A stretch of DNA of 20,268 bases from CAYUVV01 sp964461325 (GTDB taxonomy: Bacteria; Patescibacteriota; Minisyncoccia; Phycocordibacterales; JACOZG01), in assembly GCA_964461325.1 (NCBI GenBank), contig CAYWTW010000007.1, forward strand, positions 1 to 20,268. The letters run 5' to 3'. The notes under the pieces are model-generated. The model made no database searches, was not told where the DNA came from, and was given only the letters and a program-made list of their open reading frames with translations. The position numbers and the translations under genes were made by a program. Below, one piece after another: positions 8,549 through 16,510 of this stretch; positions within the stretch are counted from its first letter, which is position 1; every line of letters begins with the position of its first letter.

Positions 8549-11500
8549 TTATTTAGACTCTTTTAATTCGACGTCGAGGGCCAAGCCGCGGAGTTCATTC
8601 AGCATGACGTGGAAGGAGGCCGGCAGACTGGGCGGCCGAATTCCCTCGCCTTTGATAATGGAATCGAAGGCCTGCGACCGACCGGTGATATCATCGGACT
8701 TGATAGTGAGCATCTCCTGCAAGGTATAAGCCGCACCATAACCCTCCAGCGCCCAGACTTCCATTTCGCCAAAACGCTGACCGCCTCGACTGGCCTTACC
8801 ACCAAGCGGTTGCTGGGTAATCAAAGAATACGGACCGATGGAGCGCATGTGAATCTTATCTTCCACCATGTGGTCAAGCTTCAAGATATACATCACGCCC
8901 ACCGCCACTGGCTGATCGAAGATCTCGCCGGTTCGACCGTCGCACAAACGAACCTTACCCGTCTCGGGCAAGCCGGCCGCCACCAATTCTTGCTTAATCT
9001 CCGCGTCCGAGGCCCCGGCAAAAGCCGGCACGACGGCTTGATAGCCCAAGCGTTCGGCCGCCAACCCCAAATGCATTTCGAAAATTTGCCCAAGATTCAT
9101 TCGGCTCGGCACGCCGAGCGGAGTCAAAATCACGTCCACCGGTGTCCCGTCTTCCAAATGCGGCATGTCTTCAATCGGCAGAATCTTAGCAATCACCCCC
9201 TTGTTACCGTGACGACCACACAACTTGTCGCCAACCGAGATGTTGCGAATTTCGGCCACCTCGATATGAATACGTTTGGTAATCCCCGACTCCAAACGAT
9301 CGCCGCGTTCGCGGGAGAAAACCTTCACCCCCACCACCTTACCCTTCTTGCCGTGAGGCAAACGCTTTGAGGTATCCTTGACGTCGCGCGCTTTCTCGCC
9401 GAAAATCGAGCGCAAAAGACGTTCTTCGGCGGTTAATTCGGTCTCGCCCTTGGGAGTAATCTTGCCGACCAAAATGTCGTTCGGCTCGACCTCCGCTCCC
9501 ACGCGCACAATTCCCTCCTCATCCAAATTGCGGAGTTTGGCCTCGCCGACATTCGGGATGTCGTGAGTCGTGATCTCCGGCCCAAGCTTGGTTTCCCGAA
9601 CGTTAATTTTAAATTCTTCGATATGAACACTGCTAAAAACCTGATCGCGGACCAATCGTTCCGAAACGATGATCGCGTCTTCGTAATTCGCCCCGCCCCA
9701 AGACATAAAGGCGACTCGAACATTCTGGCCAATGGCCAATTCGCCACCATCACTGGAAGACGTATCGGCCAAGAGCCCGCCCTTTTTAACTCGATCATCT
9801 ACCCGGACGACCGGCCGCTGATGAAAAATGGTATTGTCGTTAGTCTTGGCAAAACTGACCAACTTGTATTCGTCGACTTCGCCGTTCTCGGCTTTGATCT
9901 TAATCAAACTGCCATCGACGTAGGTCACCGAGCCGGCCCGGCCAGCGAGCACCGTCCGGCCGGAATCACGAACCACGAAATGTTCCATTCCAGTCGAAAC
10001 CAGCGGCGCCTGCGGCCGCAGGCACGGGATGGCCTGTTTTTGCATGTTCGAGCCCATTAGCGCCCGATTGGCGTCGTCATGCTCCAAAAACGGGATGAGG
10101 GACGTCGCCAACGAAAAGGCCTGATAGGGAGCCACGTCAATAAAGTCAACTCGCTCGCGGGGAATCATCGCTGGCCGGCCATCAAAACGGGCCTCGACTC
10201 GCTTCTCCAGTAATCGGCCGTTATCATCGTAAGCGGCGTTGGCGTGGGCGATGGCGTAAGTTTCTTCATCGAGCGCGCTCAAAAACACCAGTTCCTCGGT
10301 GATCACGCCATCTTTGACCCGCCGATACGGCGTTTCGAGCGAACCAAAACGATTGACTCGCGCGTAATTGGATAATTGCAAAATCAAACCGATGTTCGGG
10401 CCCTCCGGCGTATGAATCGGGCAAACTCGTCCGTAATGAGAGGTATGCACATCGCGCACCTCGAGGCCAGAACGTTTGCGCGTTAAACCACCGGGGCCAA
10501 GCGCAGAAAGCCGGCGCAAATGCTCAATCTCCGACAGCACGTTCTTCTGGCTCATAAACTGCGAAAGCTGGTTGGTGTTAAAAAACTCTTTGAGCCGCGC
10601 TTGCAATGGACGCGGACTCAAAAAACTGATGGGAAGAGTGGTGGAAGAATCAACGGTCGACATCCGGTCTTGAATATTGCGGCGCATCTGGATGAGGCCG
10701 ATCCGCAATTTTTGCTGAAGCATCTCGCCGACGCAACGGACGCGGCGCAAGCCTAAGTGATCGATGTCGTCACCGACGGCCTGTTTATCATTATTGAGTC
10801 TAATGATCTGGGCGACGATCATCTGCAGGTCGGTAAAGGTCAACGTCCGGTTCTCCTCTCCTTCGGCTGACGCGTTAGATCCACCATCAGTCGGGGCAAA
10901 TCGGCTATCTAAGCGCAGACGCCCCACCACCGACAAGTCATACTTTTCCCGGCTAAACAAGGTAGTCACGAACTCGCGCGCGGAGGCCGGGGTCGCCAAG
11001 TCGCTGTCGCGCAGACGGCGATAGACGTCGAGATAGCAATCGTCAATCGTCTCCGTGCCATCGCGAGCCACCGTCGTTTCTGCATACGGAACAGCGGAAG
11101 GTACGCCCTGGAACAATCCGAGAATCTCGTCTCGACTTAACGTCCGGCCTTCGATATCGGCAAAAACGCGAAGCAGGGTCGAAACCGGAAATTTGCGGCG
11201 ACGATCGATTCGAACGTAAATCACGTCATCCGGCTCGGTTTGAATCTCGATCCAAGCTCCGCCGGAGGGGATAATTTTGGCCCCAAAATAACGCTTGGCC
11301 CGAATATCCGTCTCGGTAAAGAAAACGCCGTAACTGCGAGCCAACTGCGGAACAACCACCCGCTCATTGCCGTTAACCACGAACGTGCCGTGATTGGTCA
11401 TGATTGGGAAATCAGCCAAAAAGATTTCTTGCTCGCGCGTTTGATTTAAAATTTTGTTCTTGAGCTCTACCGTCACCTTGAGCGGAGCGTCGTAGGACAA

Positions 11501-11740
11501 TTGATTGGCAATAGCGTAATGCTCGTCAAATTTAGGCTTTTCCAATTCAAATTTAACAAACGATAACTCAAACTTTTTTTCCGAATAATCTTTAATCGGC
11601 GAGAATTCGGCGAAGAGTTCCGCCAACCCTTTTTTGATCAGCCAATCATAGGAATCCTGCTGGACGGTAATCATCGGCGGCAAATCAAGCAACGGCGGAC
11701 GATATTTGGCGAAGTGTTTTTTGGTTTTTGTGTGAATCAT
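8549..11740 (-). CDS. rpoB: RNA polymerase beta subunit
   Basis: The second-largest core RNA polymerase subunit, 1063 aa (Escherichia coli has 1342), lacking the large lineage-specific insertions. Recognisable segments are the N-terminal KYRPPLLDLP and VNGNERVVVPQL. The rifampicin region NQLSQFMSQKNVLSEIEHLR lies near residues 390-410, followed by SALGPGGLTRKRSGLEVRDV and GRVCPIHTPEGPNIGL. SWGGANYEDAIIVSER follows, then the active-site GDKLCGRHGNKGVIAK near residue 842, and the C-terminal GGKASRGGQRFGEMEVWALE. ATG 11740 directly follows a T-rich tract and hairpin, with no Shine-Dalgarno sequence. It heads the rpoB-rpoC-dnaG-rpoD cluster. No rplJ or rplL gene precedes it, unlike the usual bacterial order. 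Confidence 0.98.
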   Translation of the reverse strand: MIHTKTKKHFAKYRPPLLDLPPMITVQQDSYDWLIKKGLAELFAEFSPIKDYSEKKFELSFVKFELEKPKFDEHYAIANQLSYDAPLKVTVELKNKILNQTREQEIFLADFPIMTNHGTFVVNGNERVVVPQLARSYGVFFTETDIRAKRYFGAKIIPSGGAWIEIQTEPDDVIYVRIDRRRKFPVSTLLRVFADIEGRTLSRDEILGLFQGVPSAVPYAETTVARDGTETIDDCYLDVYRRLRDSDLATPASAREFVTTLFSREKYDLSVVGRLRLDSRFAPTDGGSNASAEGEENRTLTFTDLQMIVAQIIRLNNDKQAVGDDIDHLGLRRVRCVGEMLQQKLRIGLIQMRRNIQDRMSTVDSSTTLPISFLSPRPLQARLKEFFNTNQLSQFMSQKNVLSEIEHLRRLSALGPGGLTRKRSGLEVRDVHTSHYGRVCPIHTPEGPNIGLILQLSNYARVNRFGSLETPYRRVKDGVITEELVFLSALDEETYAIAHANAAYDDNGRLLEKRVEARFDGRPAMIPRERVDFIDVAPYQAFSLATSLIPFLEHDDANRALMGSNMQKQAIPCLRPQAPLVSTGMEHFVVRDSGRTVLAGRAGSVTYVDGSLIKIKAENGEVDEYKLVSFAKTNDNTIFHQRPVVRVDDRVKKGGLLADTSSSDGGELAIGQNVRVAFMSWGGANYEDAIIVSERLVRDQVFSSVHIEEFKINVRETKLGPEITTHDIPNVGEAKLRNLDEEGIVRVGAEVEPNDILVGKITPKGETELTAEERLLRSIFGEKARDVKDTSKRLPHGKKGKVVGVKVFSRERGDRLESGITKRIHIEVAEIRNISVGDKLCGRHGNKGVIAKILPIEDMPHLEDGTPVDVILTPLGVPSRMNLGQIFEMHLGLAAERLGYQAVVPAFAGASDAEIKQELVAAGLPETGKVRLCDGRTGEIFDQPVAVGVMYILKLDHMVEDKIHMRSIGPYSLITQQPLGGKASRGGQRFGEMEVWALEGYGAAYTLQEMLTIKSDDITGRSQAFDSIIKGEGIRPPSLPASFHVMLNELRGLALDVELKESK

Positions 11741-11882
11741 AAAAAAGATAAAGCCCCGGTTTTCTAACGGCAGGAAACCGGGTAAACAAAAAATTGCTTA
11801 AACAGCAAAAGTGGGAATGGAGATGATGGCTTAAGCGGTTAATGGCAGAACCTCAACTACCAAAACACAATCATTGGTTTGC
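11741..11882 (-). promoter_or_regulatory. rpoB leader with two terminator-like hairpins
   Basis: About 140 nt of untranslated leader. The first hairpin is TTGCT/AGCAA with a 5-nt loop (11794-11808), followed on the transcript by six U. The second pairs CCCGGTTT with AAACCGGG (outer stem 11755-11762 with 11775-11782). Beyond one A-C mismatch, two more base pairs close a 6-nt loop. It is followed by GCTTTATCTTTTTT directly before ATG. Both resemble intrinsic terminators, which suggests attenuation of core RNA polymerase synthesis. A five-codon ORF (MIVFW, 11874-11857) also lies in the leader, but nothing shows it is translated. Confidence 0.55.
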
Positions 11883-11888
11883 CTGACC

Positions 11889-11916
11889 ATTATATTGATC
11901 CCTCCTTATGTGTCAA
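11889..11916 (-). promoter_or_regulatory. perfect consensus sigma-70 promoter for rpoB operon
   Basis: The minus strand carries TTGACA (11916-11911), a 16-nt spacer and TATAAT (11894-11889). Both hexamers match the consensus exactly. The predicted transcript start is near 11882. This is the strongest promoter visible in the window, apart from any rRNA promoter outside it, and suits a high-demand operon. Confidence 0.88.
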
Positions 11917-11951
11917 GTTTTTATCTGTCAAGCTGTGGAAAAGACCGAAAT

Positions 11952-11983
11952 GCCCCCGCTTGCCGAAGACGGCAAGCGGGGGC
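11952..11983 (-). terminator. perfect 14-bp hairpin downstream of the 97-aa gene
   Basis: The arms 11952-11965 and 11970-11983 are perfectly complementary (GCCCCCGCTTGCCG in one arm), with a 4-nt loop. The hairpin starts 6 nt beyond the stop codon of the 97-aa gene and sits just upstream of the rpoB promoter. The following minus-strand bases ATTTCGGTCTTTTC give only a weak U-tract, so it is either a suboptimal terminator or a palindromic repeat serving as one. Confidence 0.5.
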
Positions 11984-11989
11984 GAAAAG

Positions 11990-12283
11990 TTACGGAACCG
12001 GGGGGATGATGGGTGTTTTGGGGTGATCCTTCGTAATGACAGTCAAAGTGGCAGCGCGCACCTTTTCGTGCGGGCAATCGACAAAAATCTTTACCGCCAA
12101 CCTTTTGACGGTGTCGCCCGATTGAGATTCTAAAAAATCCTGCCAGGCCGTGAAAGACTCCTCTTCAGTTTCGGCGGCCAAAATTCTCCTCAACAGCTCA
12201 TCGCGCTTCTCTTCCCCTCCTGCCCGGCAATTTTCTACCAACTCAAATAGTGGTTCAAACAACCAGTCAGGAATAACTCTCAT
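11990..12283 (-). CDS. small orphan protein, 97 aa, unknown function
   Basis: I do not recognise this protein. It is mostly helical and acidic (stretches such as LLRRILAAETEEESFTAW), then a mixed segment (TVKRLAVKIFVDCPHEKV), and ends in a Pro-rich tail (TPIIPPVP). It has no signal peptide or membrane segment, so it is probably cytoplasmic. Reality is supported by a good promoter (TTGACG-N16-TACAAT), a GGGGGA Shine-Dalgarno-like site 6 nt before ATG 12283 (one of the few in this window), and a hairpin just after the stop. It lies between the helicase and the rpoB operon on the same strand, with separate transcription signals. The repeated-helix character is HEAT-like in appearance only. Confidence 0.7.
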   Translation of the reverse strand: MRVIPDWLFEPLFELVENCRAGGEEKRDELLRRILAAETEEESFTAWQDFLESQSGDTVKRLAVKIFVDCPHEKVRAATLTVITKDHPKTPIIPPVP

Positions 12284-12341
12284 CTACATTCCCCCAAAAA
12301 TTGGACCAAGGCGGACAACCACTCGCTGCCCACTATTTAAC

Positions 12342-12369
12342 ATTGTACACACCCTAATCTAATCGTCAA
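12342..12369 (-). promoter_or_regulatory. sigma-70 type promoter of the 97-aa gene
   Basis: The minus strand has TTGACG (12369-12364) inside the last codons of the helicase gene, a 16-nt spacer, and TACAAT (12347-12342). The predicted start near 12335 gives a ~50-nt leader ending in a GGGGGA ribosome-binding site. Confidence 0.7.
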
Positions 12370-15301
12370 GGCTACTCATGGTCTCGCGCAAACGGCAGAA
12401 ATCACAATGCTCGTCTTTACAACGCTTAGACCAAAACTTGAGAGACAAGATCTCCGCGGCGGTGGTTTTAATCATCTCGACCAGCTCTTCCACCTGTTCA
12501 GCCGTAGGCGACAAAACTTCTTGCCGATACCGACCGGCTGGGGTCGGCTCGATAAAATCGAGCATCAATTCGGCAATTGGCGGCCGGGAACGGAAATAAC
12601 GGTCAAGCAATAATTTATAAAATAAAAGTTGCCGGCGGTAGACCTCGGAACGCGCTTTCGGTCGTCCGGTTTTATAATCAACCACCCGCCATTCCCCGCT
12701 CGCCAATGTCTCGATTTTATCAATTTTCCCGGTCAGACGAAGGCCCGGCGCCAACTCAATCCCGTAAATACCGAGCTCGTTGTAGAGCGGCGGCCGCCAC
12801 GTCCGCCGGTAAGCGTCGTAATAACCGCCAAGCGCGCGCGTCCCACGTTCGCGCCAACGCGCTTCGTCGCCCGAGGCAAGCCGTCCGGCCGACAGCGCTT
12901 GAGCAAAACCGGTAAGCAAAGAGCGACGACTAGGCGCCTCGTCGCGCCGCCGCCGCTCAAAAAATTGATGAAGAGCGGCGTGCACCGCTTCGCCATAAAC
13001 AAGATGAGGTGAACGAGCGGCCGGCAGACGAAGCAAATTTTGGAAAAAAAACCGCCACGGGCACTCGAGATAATTATTGAGGCCAGTAACGGAAAACCCG
13101 CGGCGTTGGAAAAGCTCGCGAAGATAAGCGCGGTCGTTGAGGGGCAAACGAGGCATGAGCCGCGGGCGAGACCAAGAACGGCGGAGAGGGCGAGTCGACC
13201 GCTTTTCCCATTCGGCGGTCTCTAGCCGCTGGACCAGATGCGGATCGATCTCCTCGATAAAACGACTCGGCAACAACTCGTCACCGCGTTCATTGCGAGA
13301 CGGGTAGCTGACCGTTACGCCCCGCCGAGCGCGCGTTAAAGCCACGTAGAACAAACGCCGCTCGTCTTCTACCGTTTTTTCTTCGACCTCGCGGCCGCGA
13401 AGCGGCAAAAAGAAAGCCCGTCGGCCACGCTGGCCGCCCCAGTGGCCATCATGCGCGCCGACGATAAAAACCCAGTCAAATTCTAATCCCTTCGACCGAT
13501 GCGCGGTGAGCAAACAAACGCCGCGGCCCGGCGCGAGCGATGACGATTCAATCGGCAAACCTTGAGATCGCAATAAATCAAGATAGGAAACGAAATCAGC
13601 CAAACCGAAAACCGGTTTCGCGGCTCGCAGATTCTTGGCCTGCTGGAAAAGCCGTTCCAATTTAGGCAATTGGCGTTGGGCGTCTGGGCGAGCCAATATT
13701 TGAGCCAACAAACCGGAATCGCGGAGCAGGCGCTCAAACGCCTCTTCGAGCGGCCACTCGAGCGCGCCCTGTTGCCAATCCGCTAATCGCCGAGCCAGCG
13801 GTTGAAGCACGGCATCGGTCGACGCGGCGAGCGCGGCCCACAGAGGTTGATTGGCCGCTCGCGCCTGATGGAGCAACAGAGCAACATTCGCCACCGGCGT
13901 CCGCAAACAATCCAAAAAAAGAAGTGGGGCTAAATTTTCATCCCGTTCGGGAGACACAACCGCTCGAAAGAGATTGAGCAGGCGGGTCACTAGCGGATCA
14001 TTCAAGATGTCTTCTTCCGTCGCCACCACGTAAGGCACCCGCGCGCGCTCGAAAGCGTCAATGATCGGCAGACGGTCGCGATTATTGCGATAAATTACGG
14101 CCACGGACTCCGCCGTCACGCCATCACGAAGTTTGCGTTTGATAACCTCGGCCAGGTAACTCGATTCGTCTTCCGGCCTCGGCCAAGCGGCAATCTGCAA
14201 CGGCAAGCTCGCCGGCTGTTTCCCTTGAGCCAACAAGCGAGGGTGGGCCGCGGAAGATAGTTGCTCGCTGCGGCTCATTAACGACCAAGCGGCGTCAAGC
14301 AAGGATTGAGTTGATCGGTAATTCTGCTCAAGCGCGATCAAGTGGGCTTGGGGCCAACGCCGTTTGAAATAATTAAAATTGTCGAGCGAGGCGCCTTGAA
14401 ATTGGAAGATAGCTTGCTTTTCATCGCCGACAATAAACAAATTCGGCGAGTCATGGAAGGCGGCTAGACGTTCAAGTAATTCGTTCTGCGACTGATTAGC
14501 GTCTTGATGCTCATCGGCCAACAAATAGTGATAGGTTTCTTGCAATTCGGCCAACAGGCGCGAATTTTGTCGAAGCCGACGCACCACCTCCATCACCATA
14601 TCGCCAAAATCATAAAGCTTGCTTTCGCGCAACGCTGTTTCGTAAAGACCGTAGGCGCGAGCCAATTCCTGATTTTTTTCTAGGCGGCGCTCGCGCTCGA
14701 GATAGGCGCGCTTAGGTCGCCCGGCGTAACGACCGGTTTGATGGTAGCGCTCCACGCTTGATTGGAGTTCGACCCGGTCACCGGCCAACATTTTTTTTAA
14801 TTCGGCGGGAGCCAAATTTTCGCGTTTTAAACGTCCAATCTCGGCCCGGAGCGACAAGAGATAGTGGTCAGGATTGCCCGCCGGCCGAAGCAACTTGAAC
14901 CGTCCGCGAGCGAGCACCTCGCGCCAGAGCTTGAGCTCGTCAAGCAGAGTAGCGGGCGTTGCCCCAATCAAACGTGAAAACTCATCCGGATAGTCCTTGA
15001 TCACGCGCTGACAAAACCCATGAAAAGTGTAAATCCCGACACGATAGGCCTCGGGACCAATGATTTGACGCAAGCGCTCCCGCATCGAGAAAACTCCCGA
15101 CCGCGTGAAGGTGAGCGCGAGCAAGGCGTCGGCCGGGGTGTCGGTTTGGAGAAGAATGTTGGCCAGCCGAAGGGTTAAGACCTGAGTTTTACCCGTTCCC
15201 GGCCCGGCCAAAACGAAAACTGGGCCCTCAATCGTAACAACGGCCAGACGTTGATTGGGATTGAGCTGACGATATAATTTGTTAAACAGCGTTCGCGACA
15301 T
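12359..15301 (-). CDS. UvrD/Rep-type DNA helicase fused to RecB/AddB-like nuclease
   Basis: A 980-aa superfamily 1A helicase with a C-terminal PD-(D/E)XK nuclease. Helicase motifs in order: Q-motif LNPNQRLAV, Walker A AGPGTGKT near residue 32, DEHQD (motif II) near 262, LEQNYRS (motif IV), LTAHRSKGLEFDWVF (motif V), and LFYVALTRARRGV (motif VI) near 650. The nuclease part has CPWRFFF near 747, GEAVHAALHQFF, GKIDKIE and VVDYKTGR near 877. It ends in C-x4-C-x2-C near 966, which with the earlier Cys would ligate a 4Fe-4S cluster as in AddB-type nucleases. The likely role is double-strand break end processing, though defence cannot be excluded. I chose ATG 15301 over an in-frame TTG at 15322 because a TGG-TATGAC element lies between them. 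Confidence 0.9.
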   Translation of the reverse strand: MSRTLFNKLYRQLNPNQRLAVVTIEGPVFVLAGPGTGKTQVLTLRLANILLQTDTPADALLALTFTRSGVFSMRERLRQIIGPEAYRVGIYTFHGFCQRVIKDYPDEFSRLIGATPATLLDELKLWREVLARGRFKLLRPAGNPDHYLLSLRAEIGRLKRENLAPAELKKMLAGDRVELQSSVERYHQTGRYAGRPKRAYLERERRLEKNQELARAYGLYETALRESKLYDFGDMVMEVVRRLRQNSRLLAELQETYHYLLADEHQDANQSQNELLERLAAFHDSPNLFIVGDEKQAIFQFQGASLDNFNYFKRRWPQAHLIALEQNYRSTQSLLDAAWSLMSRSEQLSSAAHPRLLAQGKQPASLPLQIAAWPRPEDESSYLAEVIKRKLRDGVTAESVAVIYRNNRDRLPIIDAFERARVPYVVATEEDILNDPLVTRLLNLFRAVVSPERDENLAPLLFLDCLRTPVANVALLLHQARAANQPLWAALAASTDAVLQPLARRLADWQQGALEWPLEEAFERLLRDSGLLAQILARPDAQRQLPKLERLFQQAKNLRAAKPVFGLADFVSYLDLLRSQGLPIESSSLAPGRGVCLLTAHRSKGLEFDWVFIVGAHDGHWGGQRGRRAFFLPLRGREVEEKTVEDERRLFYVALTRARRGVTVSYPSRNERGDELLPSRFIEEIDPHLVQRLETAEWEKRSTRPLRRSWSRPRLMPRLPLNDRAYLRELFQRRGFSVTGLNNYLECPWRFFFQNLLRLPAARSPHLVYGEAVHAALHQFFERRRRDEAPSRRSLLTGFAQALSAGRLASGDEARWRERGTRALGGYYDAYRRTWRPPLYNELGIYGIELAPGLRLTGKIDKIETLASGEWRVVDYKTGRPKARSEVYRRQLLFYKLLLDRYFRSRPPIAELMLDFIEPTPAGRYRQEVLSPTAEQVEELVEMIKTTAAEILSLKFWSKRCKDEHCDFCRLRETMSSLDD

Positions 15302-15334
15302 ACTCTCGTCGTCATACCACAAAAGACAATTTCA

Positions 15335-15343
15335 TGCTATGTT
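15335..15343 (+). promoter_or_regulatory. extended -10 element (TGC-TATGTT) of the glycosyltransferase gene
   Basis: TGC-TATGTT ends 8 nt before ATG 15352. This makes the ATG at 15334 an unlikely start, because it would lie upstream of the transcript start, and it points to a leaderless message. The divergent strand carries a weaker TGG-TATGAC (15316-15311 for the hexamer), 9 nt before the helicase ATG. Confidence 0.4.
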
Positions 15344-15351
15344 CCCAAATG

Positions 15352-16509
15352 ATGCTCGCCGATAAACCAAAGTTATTTTTCCTGATTACCAAGGGCAATT
15401 GGGGCGGAGCGCAACGCTATGTTTATGATTTGGCCACCGCCCAAACGATTCGCGACCAATTCAAGGTCACGGTCGTTCTAGGGCAGAGCGGGCAAGCCCT
15501 ACCACTCAAACTCGAAGCCGCCGGCGTCAGCACGCGCCTAATCCCCGCGCTCGGACGAGACGTTAACTGGGGCGACGACTGGCGCGCCTTCTGGCAAATC
15601 AAACGCCTATGCCAGCAAGAACATCCGGCCATTCTCCATCTCAACAGCTCCAAAGCCGCCGCCTTGGGGGCGCTGGCCGCTCGCCTCGCCGGCGTGCCGA
15701 AAATTATTTTCACCGTTCATGGTTGGCCCTTCCGCGAGGCGCGGCCCTACTGGCAACGTCAGTTAATTAAGTTGGCAAGCTGGCTCACGACCGTTCTCGC
15801 CACTGACGTCGTCGTTCTCGGCCGCGCCGAACAAGCGGCGGCGGCCAGCTGGCCGTGGGTGGGCCGGCGACTCCGGCTCATCCGCCACGGCCTCACGCCA
15901 CCCCGCTACCTCGGCCGGCAAGACGCTCGAACCAAATTATTGGCTAGTCTCAACTGCCCCAGTGATTTTTTGGAAAATAAATTGGTCATCGGCTCCATCG
16001 GCGAACTCCACCCCAACAAAGGTTACGGCGTAGCTCTCGCCGCGCTTGCCGAACTCTCACCCAAGCGCGCCTGGGCCTACATCATTATCGGCGGCGGCGA
16101 ACAGCAAGCCGAGCTCGAGCAAACCATCAATCGCCGCAATCTCGGCGGGCAAGTTTTTTTAACCGGCTTTCTCGCCGACGCGGGACAATATCTAAATGCT
16201 TTTGATCTTTTTCTCTTACCCTCGACCAAAGAGGGTTTGCCCTACGTTCTCCTTGAGGCGGGCGGGGCCGGATTGCCGGTCATCGCGAGCGCCGTCGGCG
16301 CCATTCCGGAGTTAATTGAAGACGGTTTCGACGGCCGTCTGGTGCCGGCGGGCAAAGCCGCGATCCTCACTCAAGCAATCATCGATCTGACGGACAACGA
16401 CCGCGCGCGCCGGCGGCTAGGCGACAACCTGTTGACAAAAATCCGCCGCGATTACCAATTCGCGCCGATGGTTGAAAAAACGCTGGCGGTTTACCTCCAG
16501 AAAATTTAA
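15352..16509 (+). CDS. GT4-family glycosyltransferase
   Basis: A 385-aa GT-B fold glycosyltransferase. The N-terminal domain begins KLFFLITKGNWGGAQRYVYDL, here noted as LITKGNWGGAQRY (acceptor side). The C-terminal nucleotide-sugar domain has GSIGELHPNKGYG and the donor-site E-x7-E motif (EGLPYVLLE, about residues 294-302), then AVGAIPELIEDGFDGRLV. Enzymes of this group move sugars from UDP- or GDP-sugars to lipid or glycan acceptors at the cytoplasmic membrane face, typically in envelope polysaccharide synthesis. The specific sugar cannot be read from sequence. ATG 15352 is preferred from promoter spacing, with 15334 and 15349 as in-frame alternatives. The pseudopilin gene starts 1 nt after its stop codon, implying co-transcription. 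Confidence 0.9.
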   Translation: MLADKPKLFFLITKGNWGGAQRYVYDLATAQTIRDQFKVTVVLGQSGQALPLKLEAAGVSTRLIPALGRDVNWGDDWRAFWQIKRLCQQEHPAILHLNSSKAAALGALAARLAGVPKIIFTVHGWPFREARPYWQRQLIKLASWLTTVLATDVVVLGRAEQAAAASWPWVGRRLRLIRHGLTPPRYLGRQDARTKLLASLNCPSDFLENKLVIGSIGELHPNKGYGVALAALAELSPKRAWAYIIIGGGEQQAELEQTINRRNLGGQVFLTGFLADAGQYLNAFDLFLLPSTKEGLPYVLLEAGGAGLPVIASAVGAIPELIEDGFDGRLVPAGKAAILTQAIIDLTDNDRARRRLGDNLLTKIRRDYQFAPMVEKTLAVYLQKI

Positions 16510-16510
16510 A

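Noticed and set aside
15302..15351. Upstream start codons: TTG 15322 for the helicase and ATG 15334 for the glycosyltransferase
   Set aside because: Both precede or overlap the extended -10 elements, and the added residues are not part of the family core. The nearer ATGs fit the spacing seen at other genes.
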